64,000 nt of DNA, from assembly GCF_900107045.1 (NCBI RefSeq), contig NZ_FNON01000009.1:1-64000 (forward strand), written 5' to 3'. Below, piece by piece: positions 51,605 through 60,005 of the stretch. Numbering within the stretch: position 1 is the stretch's first letter; each line of letters begins with the position of its first letter. The translations under genes and the position numbers were made by a program. This stretch comes from Amycolatopsis xylanica (GTDB taxonomy: Bacteria; Actinomycetota; Actinomycetes; Mycobacteriales; Pseudonocardiaceae). Under the pieces are notes generated by a model, which was not told the origin of the DNA, searched no databases, and saw only the letters and a list, made by a program, of their open reading frames with translations.

Positions 51605-52638
51605 GGTCCGCACCTCTCGGCCCGCTGGGTGCCGGGGATCGGCACGATCGGCAGCTGGATGTTCAGCGCCGAGACGCCGATCCGGCCGTTGATCCCGCAC
51701 AGGTAGTAGTTGAACCAGCTGCCATAGCTCAAGGTCCTGGTGAACTTCTGCAGATTCGACGGCAGCACCTGCAGCAGATGATCGATCAGCTGCCCGGAGT
51801 CGTTGAGATTGTCGGAAAGATTGCCGAGCTGCGTGATGTCCTCTTTCAACGCCGGCCGCGCGTCGGCGAGCAGGCCGGAGGTGGTCACGGTCAGCTCACC
51901 GAGCGCGGATACGGCCTCACCGATCGGCTTGCGCTGTTCGGCGAGGCCGCTGACCAGACGCTGTGTCTGGTCGATGAGATCACCGAGCTGCGGCGCGTGC
52001 TGGTTGACCGTGCCGAGCACGGTGTTGAGGTTGTCGATGACCTGACCGATCACCTTGTCGCGCCCGGCGATCGTCGTGGTGACCGAGGCGGTGTGCGCGA
52101 GCAGGCTCGCGATCGTGCCGCCTTCGCCTTGGAAGACCTGGATGATCTCGTAGGACAGTTTGTTGACGTCCTCGGGGTTCAGCGCCTGGAACAACGGCTT
52201 GAACCCGTTGAACAGCACCGTGAGGTTCAGCGCGGGCTTGGTGCGTTCCGGCGGGATCGTCCCGCCTTCGGGCAGCACGCGGCCGTCGTCGACGTCGGTG
52301 TTCAGCGCCAGGTACCGCTGCCCGACGAGGTTGCGATACTTGATCGTCGCGGTCACCGATTCGGGAAGTTTGTACGCCGACTGGATGTCGAACCGGACCT
52401 CCGCGTAGTTCGGTTCCCCTTGCGACACCTTGATCTCGCCGACCTGCCCGACCTTGACGCCGACGATGCGGACGTCGTCGCCCTCCTGCAGCCCGGACGC
52501 GTCGGTGAACCGCGCGAGATAGCCGGACGTGACGCCGAAGTTGGTGTTGGCGATGGTCGCGCCGAGGATCCCGGTCAGCAGCACCGTGACCGCGGCGAAG
52601 ATCAGGATCTTGAAGAGCGCGGGCATGGTCCGGTTCAC
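51601..52638 (-). CDS. mce4B: Mce-family protein Mce4B
   Basis: The 345-residue Mce protein begins VNRTMPALFKILIFAAVTVL (anchor), followed by the MCE domain with TDASGLQEGDDVRIVGVKVG and YRNLVGQRYLALNTDVDDGR. The C-terminus has the Cys pair of the Mce B/C type (YYLCGINGR and ERCGP). The GTG start forms a GTGA overlap with the mce4A stop. Confidence 0.92.
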   Translation of the reverse strand: MNRTMPALFKILIFAAVTVLLTGILGATIANTNFGVTSGYLARFTDASGLQEGDDVRIVGVKVGQVGEIKVSQGEPNYAEVRFDIQSAYKLPESVTATIKYRNLVGQRYLALNTDVDDGRVLPEGGTIPPERTKPALNLTVLFNGFKPLFQALNPEDVNKLSYEIIQVFQGEGGTIASLLAHTASVTTTIAGRDKVIGQVIDNLNTVLGTVNQHAPQLGDLIDQTQRLVSGLAEQRKPIGEAVSALGELTVTTSGLLADARPALKEDITQLGNLSDNLNDSGQLIDHLLQVLPSNLQKFTRTLSYGSWFNYYLCGINGRIGVSALNIQLPIVPIPGTQRAERCGP

Positions 52639-53939
52639 TTGAGCTCCACCTCGGCCCCGCGGTACAGCGGCCCGACCAGCAGGCTTCCCCAGCCCGGCAC
52701 GGCCTCCGGCGAAACGCCCATGGCGGGCGCGGTCAGCAGGTTGATCAGCGCGAGTTCGTCGGCCGAACCGACCACAGTGGACCCGCCACCCGGGAAGCCG
52801 GACGGCGAGCGCGGCGGCGCGGGCTTGGTCGACCCGTCCTTGATCGCACCGTCCGGCGGATACTGCGGCCACTTCCCCGGCCTCGGCACCTTCGGATAGC
52901 ACCGAGGGCCGCGCTTGTCCTGCCACTTCGGCTCGTCGACACCCGGCAGGTACTTGCCGCGGCTGGAGGTGAACTCGATGGTCACCCGGCTGACCTCCGG
53001 ATGCGCGGTGCCCTTGCCGAAGGCCAGCTCGGCGTCCGGCACGGACTCGGCGAGCTGACGGAACAGGCACGGGTACTCGGGCGCGTACTTGGCGAGCACG
53101 TCCAGCGTCGGCTGGACGGCCGTGGTGAGCCGGATGAGGTTGCCGGAATTGACCTCGAGGAAAGTCGACAGGTCGACCGAGGCGGTGGTGACGGTGGCGT
53201 ACAGATCGTCGAGCCCCTGCCGTTTGTCCACAATGGTCTGAGTGGTGGTCGTCAGGTCGGCCAAGGCTTCCAGCAGATCGGGCGCGGCTTTGGTGTACAC
53301 ATCGGACACATTCGCCAGCCCGGTGATGTCGGCCTTCAAGTCCGGCAGCGAGGGATTGAGCTTGCCGAGGTAGTCCGACAGCTGGACCAGGGTTTCGCCG
53401 AGCTGCTTGCCCCGTCCGTCCAAAGCGGTCGACACGGCCGTCAGGGTGCTGGACAGCTTCTGCGGCTGAACCGCTTGCAGCAACGGGAGAACGTCGCCGA
53501 GCACCTTCTCCAGCTCGATCGCCGAGCTGGAGCGGTCCTGCGGGATGACGTCGCCATCGGCGATGTGACGCGCCGGGTTTTCCGGCACCTGCAGCGACAC
53601 ATACCTTTCGCCGAACAGGGTTTTCGGCAGCAGCCGGGCCGAGACGTTCTGCGGGATGACGCCGATCTTGTCCGGCTGCAACGCGAGCCCGAGCGTCGCG
53701 TGGTCGCCGTACGCCTGGATGGTCCTGACCTCGCCGACGATCATTCCCCGGATCTTCACGTCCGCGCCGACCCGCATCTGGTTGCCGATGTGGTCGGTCT
53801 CCAGCGTGACGTTTTCGACCGTGGTGAAGGCCTTTTTGTAGAACGCGACAGTCACCACGAAGAACAACGCGACCACGAGCAGGAAAGCCAGCCCCAGCAC
53901 CTGGTGCCGCAGCCGCTTGAGCAGGATCCCGCGGTTCAT
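52635..53939 (-). CDS. mce4A: Mce-family protein Mce4A
   Basis: The 434-residue first Mce protein has an anchor (HQVLGLAFLLVVALFFVVTV), an MCE domain with ENVTLETDHIGNQMRVGADV then KIRGMIVGEVR, and a long helical region; a C-terminal extension with Pro-rich segments and CLFRQLAESVPDAEL is seen. M. tuberculosis Mce4A is part of the cholesterol importer. The ATG shares ATGA with the yrbE4B stop. Confidence 0.92.
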   Translation of the reverse strand: MNRGILLKRLRHQVLGLAFLLVVALFFVVTVAFYKKAFTTVENVTLETDHIGNQMRVGADVKIRGMIVGEVRTIQAYGDHATLGLALQPDKIGVIPQNVSARLLPKTLFGERYVSLQVPENPARHIADGDVIPQDRSSSAIELEKVLGDVLPLLQAVQPQKLSSTLTAVSTALDGRGKQLGETLVQLSDYLGKLNPSLPDLKADITGLANVSDVYTKAAPDLLEALADLTTTTQTIVDKRQGLDDLYATVTTASVDLSTFLEVNSGNLIRLTTAVQPTLDVLAKYAPEYPCLFRQLAESVPDAELAFGKGTAHPEVSRVTIEFTSSRGKYLPGVDEPKWQDKRGPRCYPKVPRPGKWPQYPPDGAIKDGSTKPAPPRSPSGFPGGGSTVVGSADELALINLLTAPAMGVSPEAVPGWGSLLVGPLYRGAEVELK

Positions 53940-54769
53940 CCGGAGATCCTCACCGTCGTGGTCGCGCCCCAGATGGCCAAACTGAGGAAGAAGTCGAGCA
54001 CCGAGATGACCACGATGGACGTCCGCACCGCGCGGCCCACCGCGATGCCCACCCCGGCCGGGCCACCTTTCGCGGTGAAGCCGTAGTAGCAATGGGACAG
54101 GATCACGATCGTCGCGAACACCATCACCTTGAGAAACGACCAGAGCACGTCTTCCGGCGGTAAGAACAGCGAGAAGTAATGGTCGTACGTGCCCGCGGAC
54201 TGGCCGTACAGCCACACGGTGATCTGCCGCGAAGCAAGATACGAACTCAGCAGGCCGACCGCGTACAACGGGATCACCGCGGCGACCCCGGCCAGCACGC
54301 GTGTGGTGACCAGATACGGCAGGCTCGGCACGCCCATCACCTCGAGCGCGTCGATCTCCTCGGAGATCCGCATGGCGCCGAGCTGCGCGGTGAATCCGCA
54401 GCCGACCGTCGCCGAAAGCGCGAGACCCGCCGAGAGCGGCGCGACCTCACGCGTGTTGAAGTAGGCCGAGATGAACCCGGTCAGCGCGGCCGTGCCGAGC
54501 TGGTTCAGCGCGGCGTAGCCCTGCAGGCCGACGATGAGCCCGGTGAACATGGTCATCCCGATCATCACGCCGAGCGTGCCGCCGATGACCGCGAGCCCGC
54601 CGGTGCCGAAGATGACCTCGGTCAGCAGCCGCAGCGTCTCCCTGGTGTAGCGGCGGATCGTCCGGGGCGCCCACGCGAGCGCGCGGAAGTAGAACGAGAG
54701 CTGCTCGCCGAAGCCCTCGAGGCTCGCTCCCGGCCTCGCGATGATCTCCAGTGTGCGGTCGGTGGCCAT
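53936..54769 (-). CDS. yrbE4B: YrbE permease, second subunit
   Basis: The 277-residue MlaE-type permease has an EQxG-like motif in EDVLWSFLKVMVFA, and five or six hydrophobic segments (LAVIGGTLGVMIGMTMFTGL, QLGTAALTGFISAYF, AGVAAVIPLYAVGLLSSYLA). It forms the membrane pore of the Mce importer, driven by an MceG-type ATPase that is not encoded here. The ATG overlaps the yrbE4A stop (TGATG); a GTG one codon earlier is possible. Confidence 0.92.
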   Translation of the reverse strand: MATDRTLEIIARPGASLEGFGEQLSFYFRALAWAPRTIRRYTRETLRLLTEVIFGTGGLAVIGGTLGVMIGMTMFTGLIVGLQGYAALNQLGTAALTGFISAYFNTREVAPLSAGLALSATVGCGFTAQLGAMRISEEIDALEVMGVPSLPYLVTTRVLAGVAAVIPLYAVGLLSSYLASRQITVWLYGQSAGTYDHYFSLFLPPEDVLWSFLKVMVFATIVILSHCYYGFTAKGGPAGVGIAVGRAVRTSIVVISVLDFFLSLAIWGATTTVRISG

Positions 54770-55554
54770 CACAACGCCTTCGCGGGCACGATCTTCAGGT
54801 AGATCGCGGTCAGCACGACGTTGATCAAGAACAACAGCAGGAACGTGATGACCACGGCCTGGTTGACCGCGTCACCGACACCTTTCGGCCCGCCGGACGG
54901 GTTGAGCCCGCGGAAGGCGGCGACGACACCGGCCACGAAGCCGTACAGCAACGCCTTGATCTCGCTGATCCAGAGATCGGGCAGCTGCGCGAGCGCATTG
55001 AAACTGGCGAGGTACGCGCCGGGCGTGCCGCCCTGCATGACCACGTTGAAGAAGTACCCGCCGAGCACGCCGACGACGCTGACCAAGCCGTTGAGCAGCA
55101 CCGAAACGACGATCGCCGCCAAGACCCTCGGCACGATCAGCCGCTGGACCGGGTTGACGCCGAGCACTTCCATCGCGTCGATCTCTTCGCGGATCTTGCG
55201 CGCGCCGATGTCCGCGCAGACCGCGCTGCCGCCCGCGCCCGCGACCAGCAGCGCGGTGATCAGCGGCGCGGCCTGCTGCACGATCGCGAGCGCGCTGGCC
55301 GCGCCGGTGAACGACTGCGCGCCGATCTGCTGGGTGAGCGAACCGAGCTGCAGCGCGATGACCGCGCCGAACGGGATCGCCACCAAGGCCGTCGGGAGGA
55401 TCGTGACGCTGGCGAAGAACCAGCATTGTTCGATCCATTCCCTGACCTGGAACGGCCGCCGGAACATCGCGCGCAGCACTTCCCACGAGAGCGTGGCCAG
55501 CCGCCCGACCTGGGTGAGCGCGGCCGTTCCCGTGACCTTGACGGTCTCGCTCAT
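54769..55554 (-). CDS. yrbE4A: YrbE permease, first subunit
   Basis: The 261-residue MlaE-type permease starts the transport part of the operon. Hydrophobic segments include FFASVTILPTALVAIPFGAV, LVAGAGGSAVCADIGARKIR (the conserved ExxQ/GGS-like loop), and AIVVSVLLNGLVSVVGVLGG. It pairs with the next permease. The upstream gap contains a 39-bp hairpin with the SDR gene stop inside. A remote ATPase (MceG) would energise import. Confidence 0.92.
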   Translation of the reverse strand: MSETVKVTGTAALTQVGRLATLSWEVLRAMFRRPFQVREWIEQCWFFASVTILPTALVAIPFGAVIALQLGSLTQQIGAQSFTGAASALAIVQQAAPLITALLVAGAGGSAVCADIGARKIREEIDAMEVLGVNPVQRLIVPRVLAAIVVSVLLNGLVSVVGVLGGYFFNVVMQGGTPGAYLASFNALAQLPDLWISEIKALLYGFVAGVVAAFRGLNPSGGPKGVGDAVNQAVVITFLLLFLINVVLTAIYLKIVPAKAL

Positions 55555-55617
55555 CGAACCTCCGTGCCACCAAGGTTTCCCGCGTCGTTGCGAGTCTTGC
55601 GCATGTCGTTCCGCCAG

Positions 55618-55656
55618 TTCGGTTAGCGGCGTTTACCCTAACGCCTCCTAACCGAA
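55618..55656 (-). terminator. nested hairpin between SDR and yrbE4A
   Basis: TTCGGTTAG / CTAACCGAA (9 bp) encloses GGCGTT-TACCCT-AACGCC. The structure includes the SDR stop codon at 55648-55650 and ends 63 bp before the yrbE4A start. With no T-tract it may be a processing or attenuation point rather than a full terminator. Confidence 0.6.
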
Positions 55657-56403
55657 TTTGAGCGCATGTGTCGCCGTGGCGCCGCCATCGGCGACGAATT
55701 CGGCGCCGGTGGAGTAAGAACTGTCGTCACTGCCGAGGAATACCACCAGCTGGGCGATCTCCTCGGGTTGACCCATCCGGCCCAGCGCGACCTTCTTCGC
55801 GAACCGGCGCAGGTCCACTTCGGCGCCCGTCGCGGTGGCCACCATGTTCGTCTCGATCATCCCGGGGTGGACCGAATTGACCCGGATGTTCTTCGCGCCG
55901 AGTTCCATCGCCGCCACCTTGGTCATCCCGCGGATCGCGAACTTGCTCGCGGTGTAGGCGATGAGGTACGGCATACCGGCCAGTCCCTCCACAGAGGACA
56001 CGTTGATGATGGAGCCGCCACCGGCCTCCGTCATCGGTTCAACGACCGAACGCATCCCGAGAAACGTTCCGGTCTGGTTGATCCTGATGACCCGCTCGTA
56101 GTCGGCGAGCGAGGTCTTGCCGAGTTCGGAGAAGTGCAGGATGCCCGCGTTGTTGACCAGCACGTTGACCTTGCCGTACTCGGTCAGCACACGGTCGATC
56201 GCGGCGGCCCAGTCTTCCTCCGAGCCGATGTCGAGATGCTGGTACAGCGCGCCGATCTCGTCGGCGACCCGCTTGCCGTCGCCGTCGTTGACATCGGTGA
56301 GCAGCACCTTCGCGCCTTCTTTGACGTAGGCGCGCGCGGCCGCCTCGCCCTGGCCTGCCGCCGCTCCGGTGATCAGTGCGACCTTGTCGTCGAGCCTGCC
56401 CAT
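55648..56403 (-). CDS. short-chain dehydrogenase, 3alpha/20beta-hydroxysteroid type
   Basis: The 251-residue SDR has cofactor motif ITGAAAGQGEAAARAYVKEG, NNAGILHF, the catalytic Ser in NVSSVEGLAG and Tyr-x3-Lys in AYTASKFAIRG, and a C-terminus ASYSTGAEFVADGG-like (SSYSTGAEFVADGG). This resembles bacterial 3alpha,20beta-hydroxysteroid dehydrogenase and Rv2002. It is 80 bp downstream of the Hsd4A-like gene, in the sterol import cluster, so a sterol oxidation step is likely. GTG one codon earlier is an alternative start. Confidence 0.85.
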   Translation of the reverse strand: MGRLDDKVALITGAAAGQGEAAARAYVKEGAKVLLTDVNDGDGKRVADEIGALYQHLDIGSEEDWAAAIDRVLTEYGKVNVLVNNAGILHFSELGKTSLADYERVIRINQTGTFLGMRSVVEPMTEAGGGSIINVSSVEGLAGMPYLIAYTASKFAIRGMTKVAAMELGAKNIRVNSVHPGMIETNMVATATGAEVDLRRFAKKVALGRMGQPEEIAQLVVFLGSDDSSYSTGAEFVADGGATATHALKFG

Positions 56404-56483
56404 CACATCAGCTCCTCAGTCAGTGGTACGAGCACCGTTTCAGCCCTCGGAGAAGGCCGTCGACATGACGAAGTGACCGTTCG

Positions 56484-57338
56484 TCAAGTCGACTCCGCCA
56501 GCACGTCGTCGGCCGCGAACATCCGCTTCGGGTCACGTCCGGCGAAGTAGCCGCCGATGTCGGCGCCCGCGTCGAACCGCTTTTCGATCGACGGCGGGGT
56601 CAGTAGCAAGACCATGCCGCCGTGCACCACGAACACCTGGCCGTTGATCTCGCCTGCTTCCGGCGAGGCGAGGAAAGCGACGAACGGGGCGACGTGGTCG
56701 ACCGACAACGGGTCGACGCCTTCTTCGGGCGCTTCGCCGAAGACGTCCTTGGTCATCGCGGTGCGCGCGCGGGGGCAGATCACGTTGGCGCGGACGCCGT
56801 ATTTGGCCAGTCCCCTGGCCGCGGAGATGGTGAGCGCGGCGATGCCCGCCTTGGCGGCCGAATAGTTGGGCTGGCCGGGCGAGCCGATGAGGAATGCCTC
56901 GGAGGCGGTGTTGACCAGGCGGCCGTACACCGGTCCTCCGTCCACTTTGGACTTGTCACGCCAGTACTTCGCGGCGTTGCGCGACAGCAGGAAATGCCCG
57001 CGCAGGTGGACGTCGAGCACGAGGTCCCAGTCCTCGTCGGACATGCTGAACAACATGCGGTCGCGCAGCACGCCCGCGTTGTTGACGACGATGTGCAGGC
57101 CGCCGAAGTGCTCGACCGCCGCGTCGAGCAAGGCGTCCGCCGTCGGCCGCTTCGAGATGTCACCGGCTATGGCAAGAGCTTTACCCCCGCCCGCTTCGAT
57201 CTCTTCGACCGTGTCCGCGGCGCCCGCGAGGTCGTTGACCACCACGCTCGCGCCCGCTTTCGCGAGTGCGAGCGCTTCGGCCCGGCCCAGTCCGGCACCG
57301 GCCCCGGTGACGATCGCGGCTTTACCTTCGAGACTCAC
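56484..57338 (-). CDS. hsd4A: Hsd4A-like short-chain dehydrogenase
   Basis: The 284-residue SDR has VTGAGAGLGRAEALALAKAG at the N-terminus, NNAGVLRDRMLFSMSDEDWD, catalytic Tyr/Lys in PNYSAAKAGIAALT, and ends with GQVFVVHGGMVLLLTPPSIE. The long C-terminal part beyond the Rossmann fold fits the Hsd4A/Rv3502c group, which oxidises 3-hydroxyacyl-CoA intermediates of sterol side chains. Position before yrbE4A matches Rv3502c-Rv3501c. Its GTG start overlaps the alcohol dehydrogenase stop by GTGA. Confidence 0.88.
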   Translation of the reverse strand: MSLEGKAAIVTGAGAGLGRAEALALAKAGASVVVNDLAGAADTVEEIEAGGGKALAIAGDISKRPTADALLDAAVEHFGGLHIVVNNAGVLRDRMLFSMSDEDWDLVLDVHLRGHFLLSRNAAKYWRDKSKVDGGPVYGRLVNTASEAFLIGSPGQPNYSAAKAGIAALTISAARGLAKYGVRANVICPRARTAMTKDVFGEAPEEGVDPLSVDHVAPFVAFLASPEAGEINGQVFVVHGGMVLLLTPPSIEKRFDAGADIGGYFAGRDPKRMFAADDVLAEST

Positions 57339-58423
57339 TTGAGTGTCACCACCTGGCGTATGACGTCCGTGCCGCCTTGTCGCAGCACGCCGAGTGCGTT
57401 GTTGATGTCGGTGAAGCCGATCCGGCGCGAGATCATGCCGTCGAGGTCGAGCAGCCCGGCGCGCCAGAGCTTCAGCATGCGGCCAGTGTCGCGGTGCACC
57501 TGCGACGAGCCGTAGAACGAGCCGAGGATCTTCTTGTCGTGCAAGAAGAGTTCCTGCGCGTTGAACTCGACCATGGCGTCGCAGCGGCCCGCACCGACGA
57601 TCACCACCGAACCGCCGCGGCGCACGCTGTCCCACGCGGCGCGGATCGTCGGCGGGTGGCCGACGACGTCGAAGGCGTAGTCGAACCCCTCGAAGCCGGT
57701 GACCTGCTGTTTGATCTCGTCGAGTCCGTCCGGGGTGGTCACGTGGGTCGCGCCGAACCGGCGCGCGCCCGCGTGCTTGGCTTCGACCGGGTCGACGGCG
57801 ACGATCGCGGCGGCACCCGCGATGCGCGCGCCCTGGATGACCGAGATGCCGACACCGCCGCAGCCGAGGACCACGACCGCCGCGCCCGGCGGCACCTTGG
57901 CCGTGTTGAGCACGGCGCCGACGCCGGTCAGCACCCCGCAGGCGATCAGCGCGGCCGTCTCGAACGGCACGTCCGGGTCGATTTTGACCGCGCCGCAAGC
58001 CGGGAGCACCACCTCGTCGGCGAACGTGCCGAGTCCCGCGTAGCCGAAAGCCGGCATCGTGCCGACACGGAAGCGCGGCGTGGTGAACGCGGCGATCGCG
58101 TGGACCGCGCAGAGGTACGGCTCGCCGCGCAGGCAGCTCGCGCAGGAGCCGCACGGCGGGACGAAGGACAGCGTGACGTGATCGCCCGGCGCGAGATGGT
58201 CCACCGCCGAGCCGACTTCGAGCACCTCGCCCGCGCCTTCGTGGCCGACGACGCCAGGGGCGAGCGCCGGAAGCGTGCCGTCCATGGCGGACAGGTCGCT
58301 GTGGCAGATCCCCGAGGCACGCACGCGGATCCGGACCTCGCGCGGGCCGGGGTCGACGGTGGTCACGTCGTCGCGCAACTCCAGCTCGTCGTCGCCGATC
58401 GCGTTCAGTACGGCCGCTCTCAC
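57335..58423 (-). CDS. zinc-dependent alcohol dehydrogenase
   Basis: The 362-residue MDR-type enzyme has catalytic zinc ligands in GICHSDLSAMDG and GHEGAGEV, a structural zinc loop CGSCASCLRGEPYLC, and the Rossmann motif VLGCGGVGISVIQGARIAGA. It oxidises a secondary or primary alcohol with NAD+. The GTG at 58423 has GAGGAGG 8 nt upstream. It is inserted between fdxD and hsd4A, where M. tuberculosis has none, and a partial KstR-like site lies 34 bp upstream. Confidence 0.88.
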   Translation of the reverse strand: MRAAVLNAIGDDELELRDDVTTVDPGPREVRIRVRASGICHSDLSAMDGTLPALAPGVVGHEGAGEVLEVGSAVDHLAPGDHVTLSFVPPCGSCASCLRGEPYLCAVHAIAAFTTPRFRVGTMPAFGYAGLGTFADEVVLPACGAVKIDPDVPFETAALIACGVLTGVGAVLNTAKVPPGAAVVVLGCGGVGISVIQGARIAGAAAIVAVDPVEAKHAGARRFGATHVTTPDGLDEIKQQVTGFEGFDYAFDVVGHPPTIRAAWDSVRRGGSVVIVGAGRCDAMVEFNAQELFLHDKKILGSFYGSSQVHRDTGRMLKLWRAGLLDLDGMISRRIGFTDINNALGVLRQGGTDVIRQVVTLK

Positions 58424-58456
58424 CCGGGATGCCTCCTCGCAGTCCGGCACCCAGAC

Positions 58457-58470
58457 TAGAATCTGTTCTT
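58457..58470. promoter_or_regulatory. degenerate KstR-like site before the alcohol dehydrogenase gene
   Basis: TAGAATCTGTTCTT matches the KstR pattern TNNAACNNGTTNNA except at two positions. It lies 34 bp before the dehydrogenase GTG, between fdxD and the rest of the operon. Confidence 0.45.
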
Positions 58471-58488
58471 GTTCATGGCAAGGTCGAC

Positions 58489-58677
58489 TTAACCACGCAT
58501 GAACAGCGCATTCTTCGGGCAGGCATGCACCGCAGCCGAAACACGTTCTACTTCTGCTTCGGCGTGCGACGCGTCGATGACCAGCTCCTCGTCGTCATCC
58601 AGGTCGAAGACCTCCGGCGCCAGCCCGACACAGACGGCGTTGGCCTCACACAGGTCGCGATCGACACCGATCTCCAC
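58489..58677 (-). CDS. fdxD: 3Fe-4S ferredoxin
   Basis: The 62-residue ferredoxin has the C-x5-C...C-P spacing: VDRDLCEANAVCVGLAPEVF near the start and HACPKNALF at the end, the three-Cys pattern of 3Fe-4S ferredoxins. It would pass electrons to a cytochrome P450 (such as the CYP125/CYP142 sterol oxidases), none of which is in the window. The GTG has GGAGG 6 nt upstream. M. tuberculosis fdxD (Rv3503c) lies at the same place. Confidence 0.88.
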   Translation of the reverse strand: MEIGVDRDLCEANAVCVGLAPEVFDLDDDEELVIDASHAEAEVERVSAAVHACPKNALFMRG

Positions 58678-58708
58678 GCTTCCTCCAGTCCGGCCGTACT
58701 GGTACAAC

Positions 58709-58722
58709 TAGAACAGGTTCTA
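58709..58722. promoter_or_regulatory. KstR operator in the fdxD-fadE26 divergent promoter
   Basis: TAGAACAGGTTCTA fits the KstR consensus TNNAACNNGTTNNA at every fixed position and is symmetrical. It lies 32 bp from the fdxD start and 59 bp from the fadE26 start, so one site can control both transcripts. KstR is the TetR repressor of cholesterol degradation in actinomycetes. The KstR gene is not in this window. Confidence 0.82.
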
Positions 58723-58780
58723 CAGTAGTACGGGTGACGGTACGCCCACCACAACGACCGGCGGCGCGTGGAGGTAACGG

Positions 58781-59953
58781 ATGCGGATCGACTACACGCC
58801 GGAGCAGCAGAAGCTCCGCGACGAGCTGCGCTCGTACTTCGCCGGGCTGATGACGCCCGAGCGCCGCGAGGCACTGGGCAGCGGCCGCGCGGAGTACGGG
58901 GATGGCTTGGTGTACAAGCAGATCGTCCGTGATCTCGGCCGCGACGGCTGGCTCGCGATCGGCTGGCCGGAGGAGTACGGCGGGCAGGCGAGGCCACTGT
59001 TCGATCAGCTCATCTTCACCGACGAGGCCGCCGCGGCCGGCGTGCCGGTGCCGTTCCTGACGGTCAACACCGTCGGCCCGACGATCATGCGTTTCGGCAC
59101 CGAAGAACAGAAGGCGTTCTACCTGCCGCGCATCGCCGCGGGCGAGCTGCACTTCTCGATCGGCTACTCGGAGCCTGGCGCGGGCACCGACCTGGCGTCA
59201 CTGCGCACCCGGGCGGTCCGCGACGGTGACGAGTACGTGGTCAACGGCCAGAAGATGTGGACCAGCCTGATCGAGTACGCCGACTACGTGTGGCTCGCCG
59301 TGCGCACGGATCCGGACGCGCGTAAGCACAAGGGCCTGTCGATCCTCGTCGTGCCGACCACCGCCGAGGGCTTCTCGTGGACGAAGGTCCGCACGGTCGC
59401 CGGTCCCGGCACCAGCGCGACCTACTACTCGGACGTGCGCGTGCCCGTCGACGCGCGGATCGCGGGCGAGAACGAGGGCTGGCCGCTGATCACCAACCAG
59501 CTCAACCACGAGCGGGTCGCGCTGACTTCCGCCGCGCCGATCCAGACCTCGCTCGGCGAGGTGCTCGACTGGGCGCGCTCGGCGACGCTCCCCAGCGGCG
59601 GCCGGGTGATCGACCAGGAATGGGTGCAGACCCATCTCGCCAGGGTGCACGCCGGCGCGGAGTACCTGAAGCTGCGCAACTGGAAGATCGCGTCGACGGA
59701 CGACCTCGGCCCGGCCGACGCGTCGGCGACGAAGGTGTTCGGCACCGAGTTCGCGATCGAGGCCTACCGGCTGCTGATGGAGGTGCTCGGCGCCGGCGCG
59801 GTCGTGCGCGAGGGCTCGCCCGGCGCGCTGCTGCGCGGCCGGATCGAACGGCTGCACCGGTCCGCGCTGATCCTGACCTTCGGCGGCGGCACGAACGAGG
59901 TCCAGCGCGACATCATCGCCGCGACCGCGCTCGGCCTCCCCGTCACCCGCTAA
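58781..59953 (+). CDS. fadE26: acyl-CoA dehydrogenase, ChsE4/FadE26-like subunit
   Basis: The 390-residue acyl-CoA dehydrogenase starts MRIDYTPEQQKLRDELRSYF, has the FAD/substrate blocks GYSEPGAGTDLASLRTRAVR and WVQTHLARVHAGAEYLKLRN, and ends LTFGGGTNEVQRDIIAATAL. In M. tuberculosis FadE26 (ChsE4) pairs with FadE27 (ChsE5) in an alpha2beta2 enzyme that oxidises the steroid side-chain CoA. The gene order fdxD-fadE26-fadE27 matches Rv3503c-Rv3505. GGAGG lies 6 nt before the ATG; a KstR operator is upstream. Confidence 0.9.
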   Translation: MRIDYTPEQQKLRDELRSYFAGLMTPERREALGSGRAEYGDGLVYKQIVRDLGRDGWLAIGWPEEYGGQARPLFDQLIFTDEAAAAGVPVPFLTVNTVGPTIMRFGTEEQKAFYLPRIAAGELHFSIGYSEPGAGTDLASLRTRAVRDGDEYVVNGQKMWTSLIEYADYVWLAVRTDPDARKHKGLSILVVPTTAEGFSWTKVRTVAGPGTSATYYSDVRVPVDARIAGENEGWPLITNQLNHERVALTSAAPIQTSLGEVLDWARSATLPSGGRVIDQEWVQTHLARVHAGAEYLKLRNWKIASTDDLGPADASATKVFGTEFAIEAYRLLMEVLGAGAVVREGSPGALLRGRIERLHRSALILTFGGGTNEVQRDIIAATALGLPVTR

Positions 59954-60005
59954 GGACCCCCCGCCGCCCTCAACGGAGGCGCTGCGCGCCAAGGATTGGA
60001 TTCCA

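Noticed and set aside
52635-54215. Upstream extension of mce4A
   Set aside because: The extension overlaps yrbE4B out of phase; the Mce anchor begins at the ATGA overlap at 53939.
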